DNA of 64,000 bases from Hyphomicrobiales bacterium (GTDB lineage Bacteria > Pseudomonadota > Alphaproteobacteria > Rhizobiales > Beijerinckiaceae), in the NCBI GenBank assembly GCA_027483895.1, contig JAIXTP010000009.1, positions 124,001 through 188,000 on the forward strand. Reading direction: 5' to 3'. Position 1 is the first letter of the stretch; each line of letters starts with the position of its first letter. The position numbers were made by a program, and so were the translations under genes. The notes beneath the pieces are model-generated. The model was given only the letters and a program-made list of their open reading frames with translations, was not told where the DNA came from and ran no database searches. Below, piece after piece: positions 19,125-26,493 of this stretch.

Positions 19125-19140
19125 CGATAGGTAGGGGTAA
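19125..19140 (-). promoter_or_regulatory. Phage RNA polymerase promoter, late/structural
   Basis: The minus strand reads TTACCCCTACCTATCG, identical to the core of three other intergenic copies. It starts directly after the PhoH stop codon and fires into the portal-capsid-tail block. Unlike the other copies it lacks the downstream CTAAC extension, so strength may differ. Promoter identity is inferred from conservation, position and the CTAT element shared with T7-family promoters. Confidence 0.82.
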
Positions 19141-19815
19141 TCACAGCCCCTCCTTTGCGAATGCTTTGACCCACATCGCGCAGAGGTCGGAGCGGACGAT
19201 GTCGTCGATGGTGAACTCGATGACGGGGACCGGGAGGAGGTGGCGCTTCGCCATCTGGATGATCTTCGACAAGCCCGAGGTTTCCCTCAGATCCGTCTGA
19301 GCCACGTCGCCGTTGATCACGGTGGTGGAGTTCCGCCCGAGCCGGGTGAGGAACATCTTCATCTCGGCGATGGTCGTGTTCTGTGCCTCGTCGAGGATGA
19401 CGAACGCATCGTTGAACGTTCGGCCTCGCATCACCTCGAAGGGGACGATGTCGATCTGTCCCTTTTTCAGGGCGATCTCGAAGGCACCCTCTCCGATCCG
19501 CTGCCGGATCACGTCCGTGAACGGTATGACCCACGGAGCGATCTTCTCTTCGAGCGTTCCGGGGAAGAAGCCGAGGGATCGTCCGGAGGCTACGTTCGGT
19601 CTCGTGAGAACAATGCGTTCAACGCGACGACTCCGAAGAAGATCGGCGGCAACAGTAGCAGCCACATAGGTCTTTCCAGTTCCGGCTGGGCCGCATACGG
19701 CCACCATCTCCGAGGTCATCAGAGCGGCGATGTAGGCGGCTTGGTTTTCGGTGAGAGGACGTAGAGGCGCGACGGTGCGCTCCTCCGCGAACTTTTCGCG
19801 AGGCTTGCGAGCCAT
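19141..19815 (-). CDS. PhoH-like P-loop ATPase
   Basis: 224 aa from the ATG at 19815, which has AGGA upstream; a longer frame starting at 19857 would read through a hairpin and is rejected. Walker A is GPAGTGKT, Walker B VILDEAQNT, and RPLTENQAAYI and GDVAQTDL are PhoH hallmarks. PhoH proteins are common in marine and soil phages, often called auxiliary metabolic genes; recent work on relatives points to RNA helicase/RNase-associated roles. Last gene of the replication block. Confidence 0.92.
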   Translation of the reverse strand: MARKPREKFAEERTVAPLRPLTENQAAYIAALMTSEMVAVCGPAGTGKTYVAATVAADLLRSRRVERIVLTRPNVASGRSLGFFPGTLEEKIAPWVIPFTDVIRQRIGEGAFEIALKKGQIDIVPFEVMRGRTFNDAFVILDEAQNTTIAEMKMFLTRLGRNSTTVINGDVAQTDLRETSGLSKIIQMAKRHLLPVPVIEFTIDDIVRSDLCAMWVKAFAKEGL

Positions 19816-19832
19816 GAGAATTTCCTGAGAAG

Positions 19833-19855
19833 GGGGGAGGCTTTTCACCTCCCCC
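19833..19855 (-). terminator. Hairpin between ribonucleotide reductase and phoH
   Basis: A perfect 8-bp stem GGGGGAGG / CCTCCCCC with a 7-nt loop lies in the 48-nt gap. There is no strong T run after it on the minus strand, so it may stabilise or process mRNA instead of ending transcription. Confidence 0.5.
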
Positions 19856-19863
19856 ACATTTGA

Positions 19864-21846
19864 TCAGCGGATCGGGCAAGCGCCCGTGGCGCAGTCGTCT
19901 TCGAGGCCCTCGATGCCCGTGTTGTCGAGATCGACGGGCGAGAGGGTGGAGACGTAGGCGTCATAGGCTTCCTTGGTCACCACTTCCTGCGGGAGGTAGA
20001 GGTAGCCGAGGTCGGCCGCCGTCTTGGTCGGGTCGTTCCGGTAGATGAACGAGACGCCGACGTAGTGATCCCAATTGGACAAGAGCCAATCGATGATCGC
20101 CGGGACTTCGCTGGGGTCGTAGCTGATCGTGACCGAGCAGTTATGATCCACAAAGTTGTCCATCATGAGCTTGTAACGCTCCAACTGGGCAACCGCGGAC
20201 TCCTCGTTCACTTCCACCTCGACCTCGACGCCGTCACGCATCACGGTCTTCTTGGTGAACTCCACGTCCTCATAGGCCACTGGGAAGGTGATCAGGGCCG
20301 AGGTCTTGTCCAAGGGATTGAGCGTCACCTTGTACCCGGCCGCCTCGCACTTTCCGACGATGGGGTCGTGGATCGAGAAGTTCACGTTGTTGAAGATGTA
20401 TTTTCCGAGAGGCTTATGGACGCCTTCGGTGGTGTCCATGATCTTCGAGAGCGTCCCCGAGGGCTTCACGGTGGTGATGGCCTTGGCCCGCGGAAGGCCG
20501 AGTTCATCCGCCATGTCGTTGGCACCGGCATGAGCCGAGGCACGGACCTCGCGGAGGTTCGCGGCGTTCAGTTCGGACCACGAGACGATGCCGGTAAGGC
20601 CCACACCGCAGAGGCGGAGGAACTCGTTGAGTTCGTGCCAGCCGCGCTGAAGGATGCCGTCATCGAGATCGACACAGGTCTGCCTGTAGTTCGCCCGTGC
20701 GGCCACGTAGACCGCATGGAGGAGGCCCGGCATGTCGCCGTTGAACTTGGCCAGATCGAGTTCGACCAAGTTGCAGAACGACTTGTTGCCGAGAAGGATC
20801 TCGGCGCAGGGGTTCACGCCTTTGAACCAACCCGCCCGGCGTCGAGCGACCTCGCCGTTGATGAAGCCCGGCTCGCTGCCGCCAGCGTCCATCATCAGTT
20901 GGAAGATGCCCGACAGCTCGAAGCGGGTGGGCTTCGTCCAGAACACGAGGGAGTTGTTGGACTGAGCCCTCTGGGGGTTGCCGACCCAGAACTCCTTCTT
21001 TGCGGTGGCAAAGTCGTGAGACTCGGGATCGGTCGCCGGGACCAGAGCGATCTCGGCGGCACGGCGGCTGGACAGGGTGGTGCCCAACCAGTTGACGATG
21101 TCGAGGATGTCGATGCGGGTCAGGAGCTTCCCGGCCCGAGCATTGAGGATGCCGCAGATGCCCTCGAAGGCGCGGGAGATCGTCTCGTCGCCCGAGGAGA
21201 TCCAGCCGTAGCCCTTGAGGCGTTCACCCGCAGGGCGGATCTCGGAGAAGTCGAGGATGACCTTATCGACCGGATCCTTCATGGCGAGGAGCTTGCCGGC
21301 CGACTTGGCCCAAGCCTCGGCCGAGTCGCCGACCTGTAGGGTCCACGTCTTCTTGCCGCCCTCTCCACCGAGGAACGCCTTGTTGGTGGGGCGTCCCTTG
21401 TCATTGCGGGACGAGCGGACGATCTCGACCTCGACCGGCTTGGTGAAGCCGTTCAGGTTTCCGGTGATGGGCTCGAAGCCGACGCCACAACCCTGAAGCA
21501 GCAACCAGAATGCATCGACTACGTCATGGACGGTCTCGATGCGGCCGAAGCTGCAATTGAACTGGGAGGCTTCCCGCTTCTTCGCGGTCTCCGTACCGCC
21601 GAGCCAGAGTGTACGCCCGGAGGTGGTGACCTTGCGTTCCCGCATGAGGCGGCGGAGGTCTTCGAGTTCGGCGATCTGTTCGTTGCCGAGGGTCTTCTTG
21701 CGGGCCCGCTCCCATAGCCATCGCTGGTGTTCGATGACGCGGTCGACGGTCTGTTCCCACGTTTCGTAGTAGAGGCCGAGGTCGTCGATGGGGCGGTTAT
21801 AGGTACGGCGCGTGATGATCTTTGCGCGGGTAGATGGCTGGGTCAT
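19864..21846 (-). CDS. nrdJ: Adenosylcobalamin-dependent (class II) ribonucleotide reductase
   Basis: 660 aa. It reduces ribonucleotides to deoxyribonucleotides using coenzyme B12. Visible motifs are SQFNCSFGRIE (first active-site Cys), LLQGCGVGFEP, the NPCAEILLGNKSFCNLVEL finger-loop/active-site segment, and a C-terminal CATGAC redox pair (C-x4-C) as in the monomeric Lactobacillus-type enzyme. No ATP-cone is seen at the N-terminus. It overlaps the MazG-like gene (ATGA) and belongs to a phage nucleotide-supply module with ThyX, MazG and glutaredoxin. Confidence 0.94.
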   Translation of the reverse strand: MTQPSTRAKIITRRTYNRPIDDLGLYYETWEQTVDRVIEHQRWLWERARKKTLGNEQIAELEDLRRLMRERKVTTSGRTLWLGGTETAKKREASQFNCSFGRIETVHDVVDAFWLLLQGCGVGFEPITGNLNGFTKPVEVEIVRSSRNDKGRPTNKAFLGGEGGKKTWTLQVGDSAEAWAKSAGKLLAMKDPVDKVILDFSEIRPAGERLKGYGWISSGDETISRAFEGICGILNARAGKLLTRIDILDIVNWLGTTLSSRRAAEIALVPATDPESHDFATAKKEFWVGNPQRAQSNNSLVFWTKPTRFELSGIFQLMMDAGGSEPGFINGEVARRRAGWFKGVNPCAEILLGNKSFCNLVELDLAKFNGDMPGLLHAVYVAARANYRQTCVDLDDGILQRGWHELNEFLRLCGVGLTGIVSWSELNAANLREVRASAHAGANDMADELGLPRAKAITTVKPSGTLSKIMDTTEGVHKPLGKYIFNNVNFSIHDPIVGKCEAAGYKVTLNPLDKTSALITFPVAYEDVEFTKKTVMRDGVEVEVEVNEESAVAQLERYKLMMDNFVDHNCSVTISYDPSEVPAIIDWLLSNWDHYVGVSFIYRNDPTKTAADLGYLYLPQEVVTKEAYDAYVSTLSPVDLDNTGIEGLEDDCATGACPIR

Positions 21847-22337
21847 TCATCAACCTTCAAAATGTCAATCAATTGCGGTGGTGCATAGTTCGGTCCTTTA
21901 AGGATCTTTCCGTCTTCTCGACGGAGCGGAGTCCCGTCAGGGCCGAGCTTCGACATGTTCGAGGCGTGAACGCGGGTCAGGGCCTCCCCGAAGACCTCGA
22001 TGGAGAACCGGGTCTGGACCGCAAGCATGACGCTCTTGATCCGCAGCTTGGTCATGAAGGGAAGCTGGTGGAGTTCTCCGTCCTTCGACGTGATGGCGAA
22101 GCCGAGGGTGACGTAGGACACGTCGACCGCTTCCTTCAGAAGCTCCGCAAGGAGTTCCGGGGCGGGGTCTTCGGTCTCCGACACCTCGGCATGGATCTCG
22201 TCGAACTCGTCGAGTTCCTCGTTGATCAGCGTTTCCCAGACCTCGGGGTCGGTGGAGGCCGAGAAGACGGTGATGAACTCGTTGACCATGGAGCGGGGGT
22301 CAGCGGGTCCGAGGGGGAGGGAAAGTTGTTCAGCCAT
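21843..22337 (-). CDS. MazG-like nucleotide pyrophosphohydrolase
   Basis: 164 aa. The ATG at 22337 is chosen over an upstream frame extension because AAGGA precedes it. The metal-binding pattern is visible as NEELDEFDE and KEAVDVSYVTLG, followed by a phage-typical tail HASNMSKLGPDGTPLRREDG and KGPNYAPP. Such all-alpha NTP pyrophosphatases clear or adjust nucleotide pools, possibly (p)ppGpp. ATGA coupling to the downstream reductase gene. Confidence 0.83.
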   Translation of the reverse strand: MAEQLSLPLGPADPRSMVNEFITVFSASTDPEVWETLINEELDEFDEIHAEVSETEDPAPELLAELLKEAVDVSYVTLGFAITSKDGELHQLPFMTKLRIKSVMLAVQTRFSIEVFGEALTRVHASNMSKLGPDGTPLRREDGKILKGPNYAPPQLIDILKVDE

Positions 22338-22572
22338 GCTCGGCTTCCTTTTCAAGCTGTGCCAAGGCACGAGAGGCGAAGAAGATGATCTTGCGGAGGT
22401 CGTAGGCGGCGTCGGTGCCGTGCTTCTCGCCGAGGCGGTAGCAAGCCTTGAAGATGTTCCCGATCCCGAAGCTCATGTTCTTGTGTTCGATGAGGTCGAG
22501 GAGTTCGGTCGCGCCCTGCGGGATCTTGTAATAGTCGGTCGACGAGCCGTCCGATTTCACCTTGGTGTCCAT
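22330..22572 (-). CDS. DUF3310-type phage protein
   Basis: 80 aa from the ATG at 22572. The pattern DYYKIPQGATELLDLIEHKNMSFGIGNIFKACYRLGEK followed by AYDLRKIIFFASRAL matches DUF3310 (GN-KY-R-G-K...DL-KA-YL) proteins common in T7-like phages. Biochemical function is unsettled; some relatives have been annotated as nucleotide kinases. It overlaps neighbours on both sides. Confidence 0.75.
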   Translation of the reverse strand: MDTKVKSDGSSTDYYKIPQGATELLDLIEHKNMSFGIGNIFKACYRLGEKHGTDAAYDLRKIIFFASRALAQLEKEAEHG

Positions 22573-23300
22573 AGGATCGGTTCCTTCTTCTGGAAGTCGT
22601 AGTCGGATGCGCGGAGGATGCGGGCCACGCGGGCCTGAACGAGGGCCTCCTCTTCGGAGAGCCCGGCCTTCTCGTAGGTCCGAACGACAGCGGCCCACGG
22701 GTCGGCCTTGTTGTCCTCGTGATCGAGGATCGCTTCAGCCTTCTTCGGGCCGATGCCCGGACAGCCGGAATAGCCGTCCGTCTGGTCGCCCGTCAGCGTC
22801 TGGAACATGTGCCAGTAGTCGGCTTGTTGTTCGCTGATTTCCTCGATGCTCTCGCCGTCCCGCGAGTAGAGGCCGGGAACGGTCTTCATGTCCTTGTCGA
22901 CGGACACGATCACCCGCTCCTCGGGCCCGGCCATCGTCGCGAGGATGCCCATGCAGTCGTCGCCTTCGAGGCCGGGGCGGATGTAGGCCCCCTTCTCCTC
23001 GATGAGCCAATAGCGGATCGCGGAGAGGACGAGGGGCTTCTTGATGTTCGAGCGTTTGATCTTGTAGGTCGCGAGGATCCGCTTGCGGAAGTTGTCGACC
23101 GCGTCCGTCAGGCAGAGCTTGAAGGACGAACCGCCGAGGGCGGCCATGGCGAAGTCGATCTGGTCATCGACCGCACGGCGGACCGCCTGTTCGTCGCAAT
23201 GCCACGTCCAGTATCCGGGCTCCCATTCGAGGGCGATCTCGACCGCAGCGGCGGCTTTGTAGGCGATGACGTCTCCGTCAAAGATAAGAAGGCGGGGCAT
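22557..23300 (-). CDS. 5'-3' exonuclease (T7 gp6-like, FEN family)
   Basis: 247 aa starting MPRLLIFDGDVIAYKAAAAVE at 23300. Metal-binding acidic residues are seen in FDGD, LEGDDCMGI and VSVDKDMK, and the helix-3-turn-helix in GDQTDGYSGCPGIGPKKA. It should remove RNA primers and degrade host DNA. The start overlaps the glutaredoxin gene by 23 nt. Confidence 0.9.
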   Translation of the reverse strand: MPRLLIFDGDVIAYKAAAAVEIALEWEPGYWTWHCDEQAVRRAVDDQIDFAMAALGGSSFKLCLTDAVDNFRKRILATYKIKRSNIKKPLVLSAIRYWLIEEKGAYIRPGLEGDDCMGILATMAGPEERVIVSVDKDMKTVPGLYSRDGESIEEISEQQADYWHMFQTLTGDQTDGYSGCPGIGPKKAEAILDHEDNKADPWAAVVRTYEKAGLSEEEALVQARVARILRASDYDFQKKEPILWTPR

Positions 23301-23538
23301 TGTACTCGAACCACTCCACGGTGTCGTCATAGCCACCGATGAGGTAGCCGTTCAGATAGATTTGGGGGGCTGTAGTCAGGCCGCACGAGATGAGGAAATC
23401 TTTCAGATCCTCGCGGCGATCCATGTTGTAGTAGTCGTATTCGACGCCAAGGGTCTGAAACATCGTCATCGCCTTGAAGCACCACTTGCAGTTGTCTTTG
23501 CCGATGATCACCCAGCGGTCAGTCTTCTTGTCGAGCAT
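23278..23538 (-). CDS. Glutaredoxin
   Basis: 86 aa thioredoxin-fold protein with redox motif CKWC after VVIGKDN-type strand (WVIIGKDNCKWC), a cis-Pro segment TAPQIYLNG and GGYDDTVEW. It can supply electrons to ribonucleotide reductase; here the reductase is encoded in the same operon. Known phage precedents include T4 NrdC. Confidence 0.88.
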   Translation of the reverse strand: MLDKKTDRWVIIGKDNCKWCFKAMTMFQTLGVEYDYYNMDRREDLKDFLISCGLTTAPQIYLNGYLIGGYDDTVEWFEYNAPPSYL

Positions 23539-23565
23539 GGTCAGTTCCTTGTGCGGGTGGATAGA

Positions 23566-23775
23566 TCAGTTCAAGCGACCACCATCGATGGCCACCACGT
23601 TCCCCTCCCGGCTGGGCATGATCAGAGACTGTTCGACCTTGGCCATGTAGTTGAGGAGGATGGTCTTGGCCGTCTTGTCGGTCACGTCCGGAAGGGCGAT
23701 GGCCATCTCGATCAGGAGACGGCCGCGATCACAGACCGGGTCCATCGTCGGGAAGATGAATTCGCTTTCATCCAT
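23566..23775 (-). CDS. Small phage protein, unknown function
   Basis: 69 aa (MDESEFIFPTMDPVCDRGRLLIEMAIALPDVTDKTAK...). Its start overlaps the thyX stop by 8 nt. Soluble, helical, no recognisable motif. Tight coupling supports that it is real. Confidence 0.6.
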   Translation of the reverse strand: MDESEFIFPTMDPVCDRGRLLIEMAIALPDVTDKTAKTILLNYMAKVEQSLIMPSREGNVVAIDGGRLN

Positions 23776-24484
23776 GCGTCAGTTCCTTCCATGAGGCGGG
23801 GAAGAGTTCGTCCATGAACGCGGAGATCCGGTCCGCCACGAGGCGGGTCTCGGCTTGGGTGTCGGGCTTGCAGCGGAGGTTGCAGACGCGGGCGAAGGCG
23901 TAGAGGGACCCGCTCCAGATCCACTCGGTCATCATCGACTGAGGGAGGACCATGCGAGCCTGTTCGGGACAGACGCCGACCCTGAGCAAACCGTCATAAA
24001 GGATGAGCGCACGACGACGGTGTTCGTCTTCTAGCTCGCTCAGGAGGTAGTCGTCCCAACCCGCGTCCGTAGACTCAGGGAAGGCGAGTTGCTTGCTTAG
24101 ATCGACAGCTTCCTCACTCGAACCCTGCTTCACGTTCGCGGCTCGCTTGCGCCACGTCTCGGGGACGTAGAACTCCGGGGAGCTGTCCACATAGCGACGG
24201 CTGACCTCGTTCCAACTCAGACCCACCTGATGCTTGGCAAGCTGACGAGCCACGAAGATCGGCGCTGATATACGAAACGAGGCGAAGGCGTGGCTGAAGG
24301 GGCTCCAGTGGTTGTGCTTGGTGAGGTAGGCGAGGAGCTTGGTGTCCTTCACGGACAGGTAGCAATCGTCCATCTCGTCGTCGTAGAGGTAGCTGGACCG
24401 CTTCGAGAACGACACGCGGGCCGCGTTAACGACCGAGAGGTCGCACCCCATGTGGTCGATCAGTTCGACGGTGATGTCACTCAT
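23768..24484 (-). CDS. thyX: Flavin-dependent thymidylate synthase ThyX
   Basis: 238 aa. Converts dUMP to dTMP using FAD, NADPH and methylene-THF. Family features: DCYLSVKDTKLLAYLTKHNHWSPFSH and FVARQLAKHQVGLSWNEVSRRYV. The classic RHRx7S motif is altered to KHQ at the RHR triplet while SxNExSxRY is kept. The C-terminal QARMVLPQSMMTEWIWSGSL is also typical. It lies in the replication operon after DNA polymerase. Confidence 0.93.
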   Translation of the reverse strand: MSDITVELIDHMGCDLSVVNAARVSFSKRSSYLYDDEMDDCYLSVKDTKLLAYLTKHNHWSPFSHAFASFRISAPIFVARQLAKHQVGLSWNEVSRRYVDSSPEFYVPETWRKRAANVKQGSSEEAVDLSKQLAFPESTDAGWDDYLLSELEDEHRRRALILYDGLLRVGVCPEQARMVLPQSMMTEWIWSGSLYAFARVCNLRCKPDTQAETRLVADRISAFMDELFPASWKELTHG

Positions 24485-24695
24485 CCGAGAACCTCATGAT
24501 GTGGTTGATGCCGATATCGGTGATGAGCCAGCGGTCCCCATAGAGACCCGTGGCGACCTTGGTGGTGATCAGGCCGTCGCTTGCGGCCATCGCTACGAAG
24601 TTCGCGTTCTCGCGAGCGAAGTCGCTCTGGGTCTTGAAGGGGTGGATCCAAGCACGACGCAGAACGTCAATGAGTTTCAGCCCAGTTGTTTCCAA
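24477..24695 (-). CDS. Small phage protein with TTG start inside the polymerase 3' end
   Basis: 72 aa. No ATG fits; a TTG at 24695 is preceded by GGAG at 9 nt and lies inside the last codons of the DNA polymerase gene in another frame. The product ETTGLKLIDVLRRAWIHPFK ... YGDRWLITDIGINHIMRF looks like a compact winged-helix-sized protein. Function unknown. Its stop overlaps the thyX start by 8 nt. Confidence 0.6.
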   Translation of the reverse strand: METTGLKLIDVLRRAWIHPFKTQSDFARENANFVAMAASDGLITTKVATGLYGDRWLITDIGINHIMRFSDE

Positions 24696-26493
24696 CTTTG
24701 TATTCTCCTGTGATGGGGACCCGGAAGTTGAAGAACTGGCCAGCTTGCTCCATCGACCGGACGACGATGCGTCCGACCTCTTCGGCAATCTGGGGCCGTG
24801 CTTCGATTTGCAGTTCATCGTGGATGTGGGCCACGAGAGCCCAATCCTTGCCCCACTGGTATCCAGCGTTGCATAGGTTTTCGTAAGCGAAGATCGTCGC
24901 TTGCTTCGAGATCAACGCTCCCGCGGATTGGAGGAGGGTGTTCAGGGAACTGTGAGCAGCCCTGACATGAAGCCTCCGACCGTCGAGACCGAGCAGATAT
25001 TTCTTGGTCTTGGCCCGCTCCATGACCGCCTCGCGGAGGCGCTTGAGAGCAGGGGTCTTGTTGAGGAACCGCGTCTTGAGACGCTTGCCCTCGGTCACCT
25101 TGGCGTCGTCGGAAGACAGCGGCTTGACGATGTGGCCGATCTTCCAATCGCCCGCCCCGTAGAGAAATGCGTAGATGAAGGTCTTTGCATTGTCCCGGTT
25201 CGGGAGACCGGCGGCCTCTTGGTTCACCGTATGGATGTCGCCTTCGAGCAGCACCGTGGCATAGGCACCGCCGTCGTACTTGGCCATGAAGTGAGCGAGA
25301 CACCGTAGTTCGAGACCGGAGAGGTCGATGCCCACGAGGACCTTGCCCTGCGAAGGCCCGAACAAGGAGCGGCACTCGAAGCCCCAGCCGCCGTCGAGGT
25401 CTTTCAATATGACCTTGTCGCCGTCCGGACCCTTGCCGATCTGGACCTTGGGGACCTGAGCGACGTTCGGGTTGCTGTGAGTGCAGCGGCCGGTGACGGC
25501 CCCGTTGGTGTTGACGGAACCGTGGATGCGGCCCTTGGTCGTGACGACCTTGAGCCATGCCTGTTCACCCTCCGCCAACTGGCCGATCCGCTTCTCGACG
25601 AGGAAGTAGCGGGCGAGCAGCTTGGCCTCGGGATAGGGCAGCTTTTCGAGGACGCTTTCGTCGACCTTGGGTTGCCCGCTCTCCGTGAACTCGGTGGGTT
25701 TCCAGCCGAGGGCCTGAAGGCGGCGGGCGATCTGTTGGCGCGACGAAGGGTTGAACTCGATGGTCCGACGCTTCGTGAAGGGGACGCCCTTCTCGTAGCC
25801 CCGCTTGGTGTTGTTCACCTTGGGGACGAACACCTCCTCGACCACCTCGTCTCCGAACGTGGTCTTCAACTGTTGCGCGAGCGACAGGCGGAGGCCGACG
25901 AGGTTCGAGTACAGGGTCGCCGCTGCCTCACGATTGAACGTGAAGCCGTTGCGCTCCTGCATCGAGATGATGGTGGCGAACCGATGTTCGAGATCCACCG
26001 CCGTGGGCGGAGGGTCCTTGGCCATCAGCCGCGTGTAGAGGGTGGTGGTGACCTCCACGTCCTGTTCACAATACGTCACCATCTCGTCGGTGCAGACATC
26101 CCACGGACCCTTGAAGTCCCCCTTGTAGTTGCCGAGCCGGTGGCCCCACGCTTCGAGAGAGTGGGAGCCGGTCAGCTTCTTCGGGAAGTCCTTGCGGGTC
26201 GCGTCCCGGTCCCGCATCTCGGGGAAGAGAAGGCGGGAGAGAACGAGGGTGTCGGTGACCTTCCGGGGGGAGAAGGTCGGGTAGAGGAGGCGGATCGCCG
26301 GAACGTCGAACTTGATGACGTTGTGGCCGATGATCTCGTCCGCCTCTTCGAGCATGCCGATGCCGGATGAAACGTGATCGGCGCGGAAGGTGAACACCTC
26401 TCCGGACTCCACGTCCTTGAGCACGAGAACGTGGATCTTGGTCATTGTGTCGAGCAGACCATCGCTCTCGATGTCGAAGACGTATCGAGCCAT
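24667..26493 (-). CDS. DNA polymerase (T7 gp5-like, family A)
   Basis: 608 aa from the ATG at 26493. N-terminal 3'-5' exonuclease: FDIESDGL (Exo I) and GHNVIKFDVPA (Exo II). Polymerase motifs: DLSGLELRCLAHFM (A), KTFIYAFLYGAGDWKIG (B/O-helix), HIHDELQIE (C). In T7 the enzyme uses host thioredoxin as clamp; I cannot define a thioredoxin-binding loop here. Stop/start overlap TGATG with the primase-helicase gene. Confidence 0.95.
   Translation of the reverse strand: MARYVFDIESDGLLDTMTKIHVLVLKDVESGEVFTFRADHVSSGIGMLEEADEIIGHNVIKFDVPAIRLLYPTFSPRKVTDTLVLSRLLFPEMRDRDATRKDFPKKLTGSHSLEAWGHRLGNYKGDFKGPWDVCTDEMVTYCEQDVEVTTTLYTRLMAKDPPPTAVDLEHRFATIISMQERNGFTFNREAAATLYSNLVGLRLSLAQQLKTTFGDEVVEEVFVPKVNNTKRGYEKGVPFTKRRTIEFNPSSRQQIARRLQALGWKPTEFTESGQPKVDESVLEKLPYPEAKLLARYFLVEKRIGQLAEGEQAWLKVVTTKGRIHGSVNTNGAVTGRCTHSNPNVAQVPKVQIGKGPDGDKVILKDLDGGWGFECRSLFGPSQGKVLVGIDLSGLELRCLAHFMAKYDGGAYATVLLEGDIHTVNQEAAGLPNRDNAKTFIYAFLYGAGDWKIGHIVKPLSSDDAKVTEGKRLKTRFLNKTPALKRLREAVMERAKTKKYLLGLDGRRLHVRAAHSSLNTLLQSAGALISKQATIFAYENLCNAGYQWGKDWALVAHIHDELQIEARPQIAEEVGRIVVRSMEQAGQFFNFRVPITGEYKVGNNWAETH

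Noticed and set aside
19141..19857. Longer PhoH start at 19857
   Set aside because: The extension would translate through an intergenic hairpin and lacks a ribosome site; the ATG at 19815 has one.
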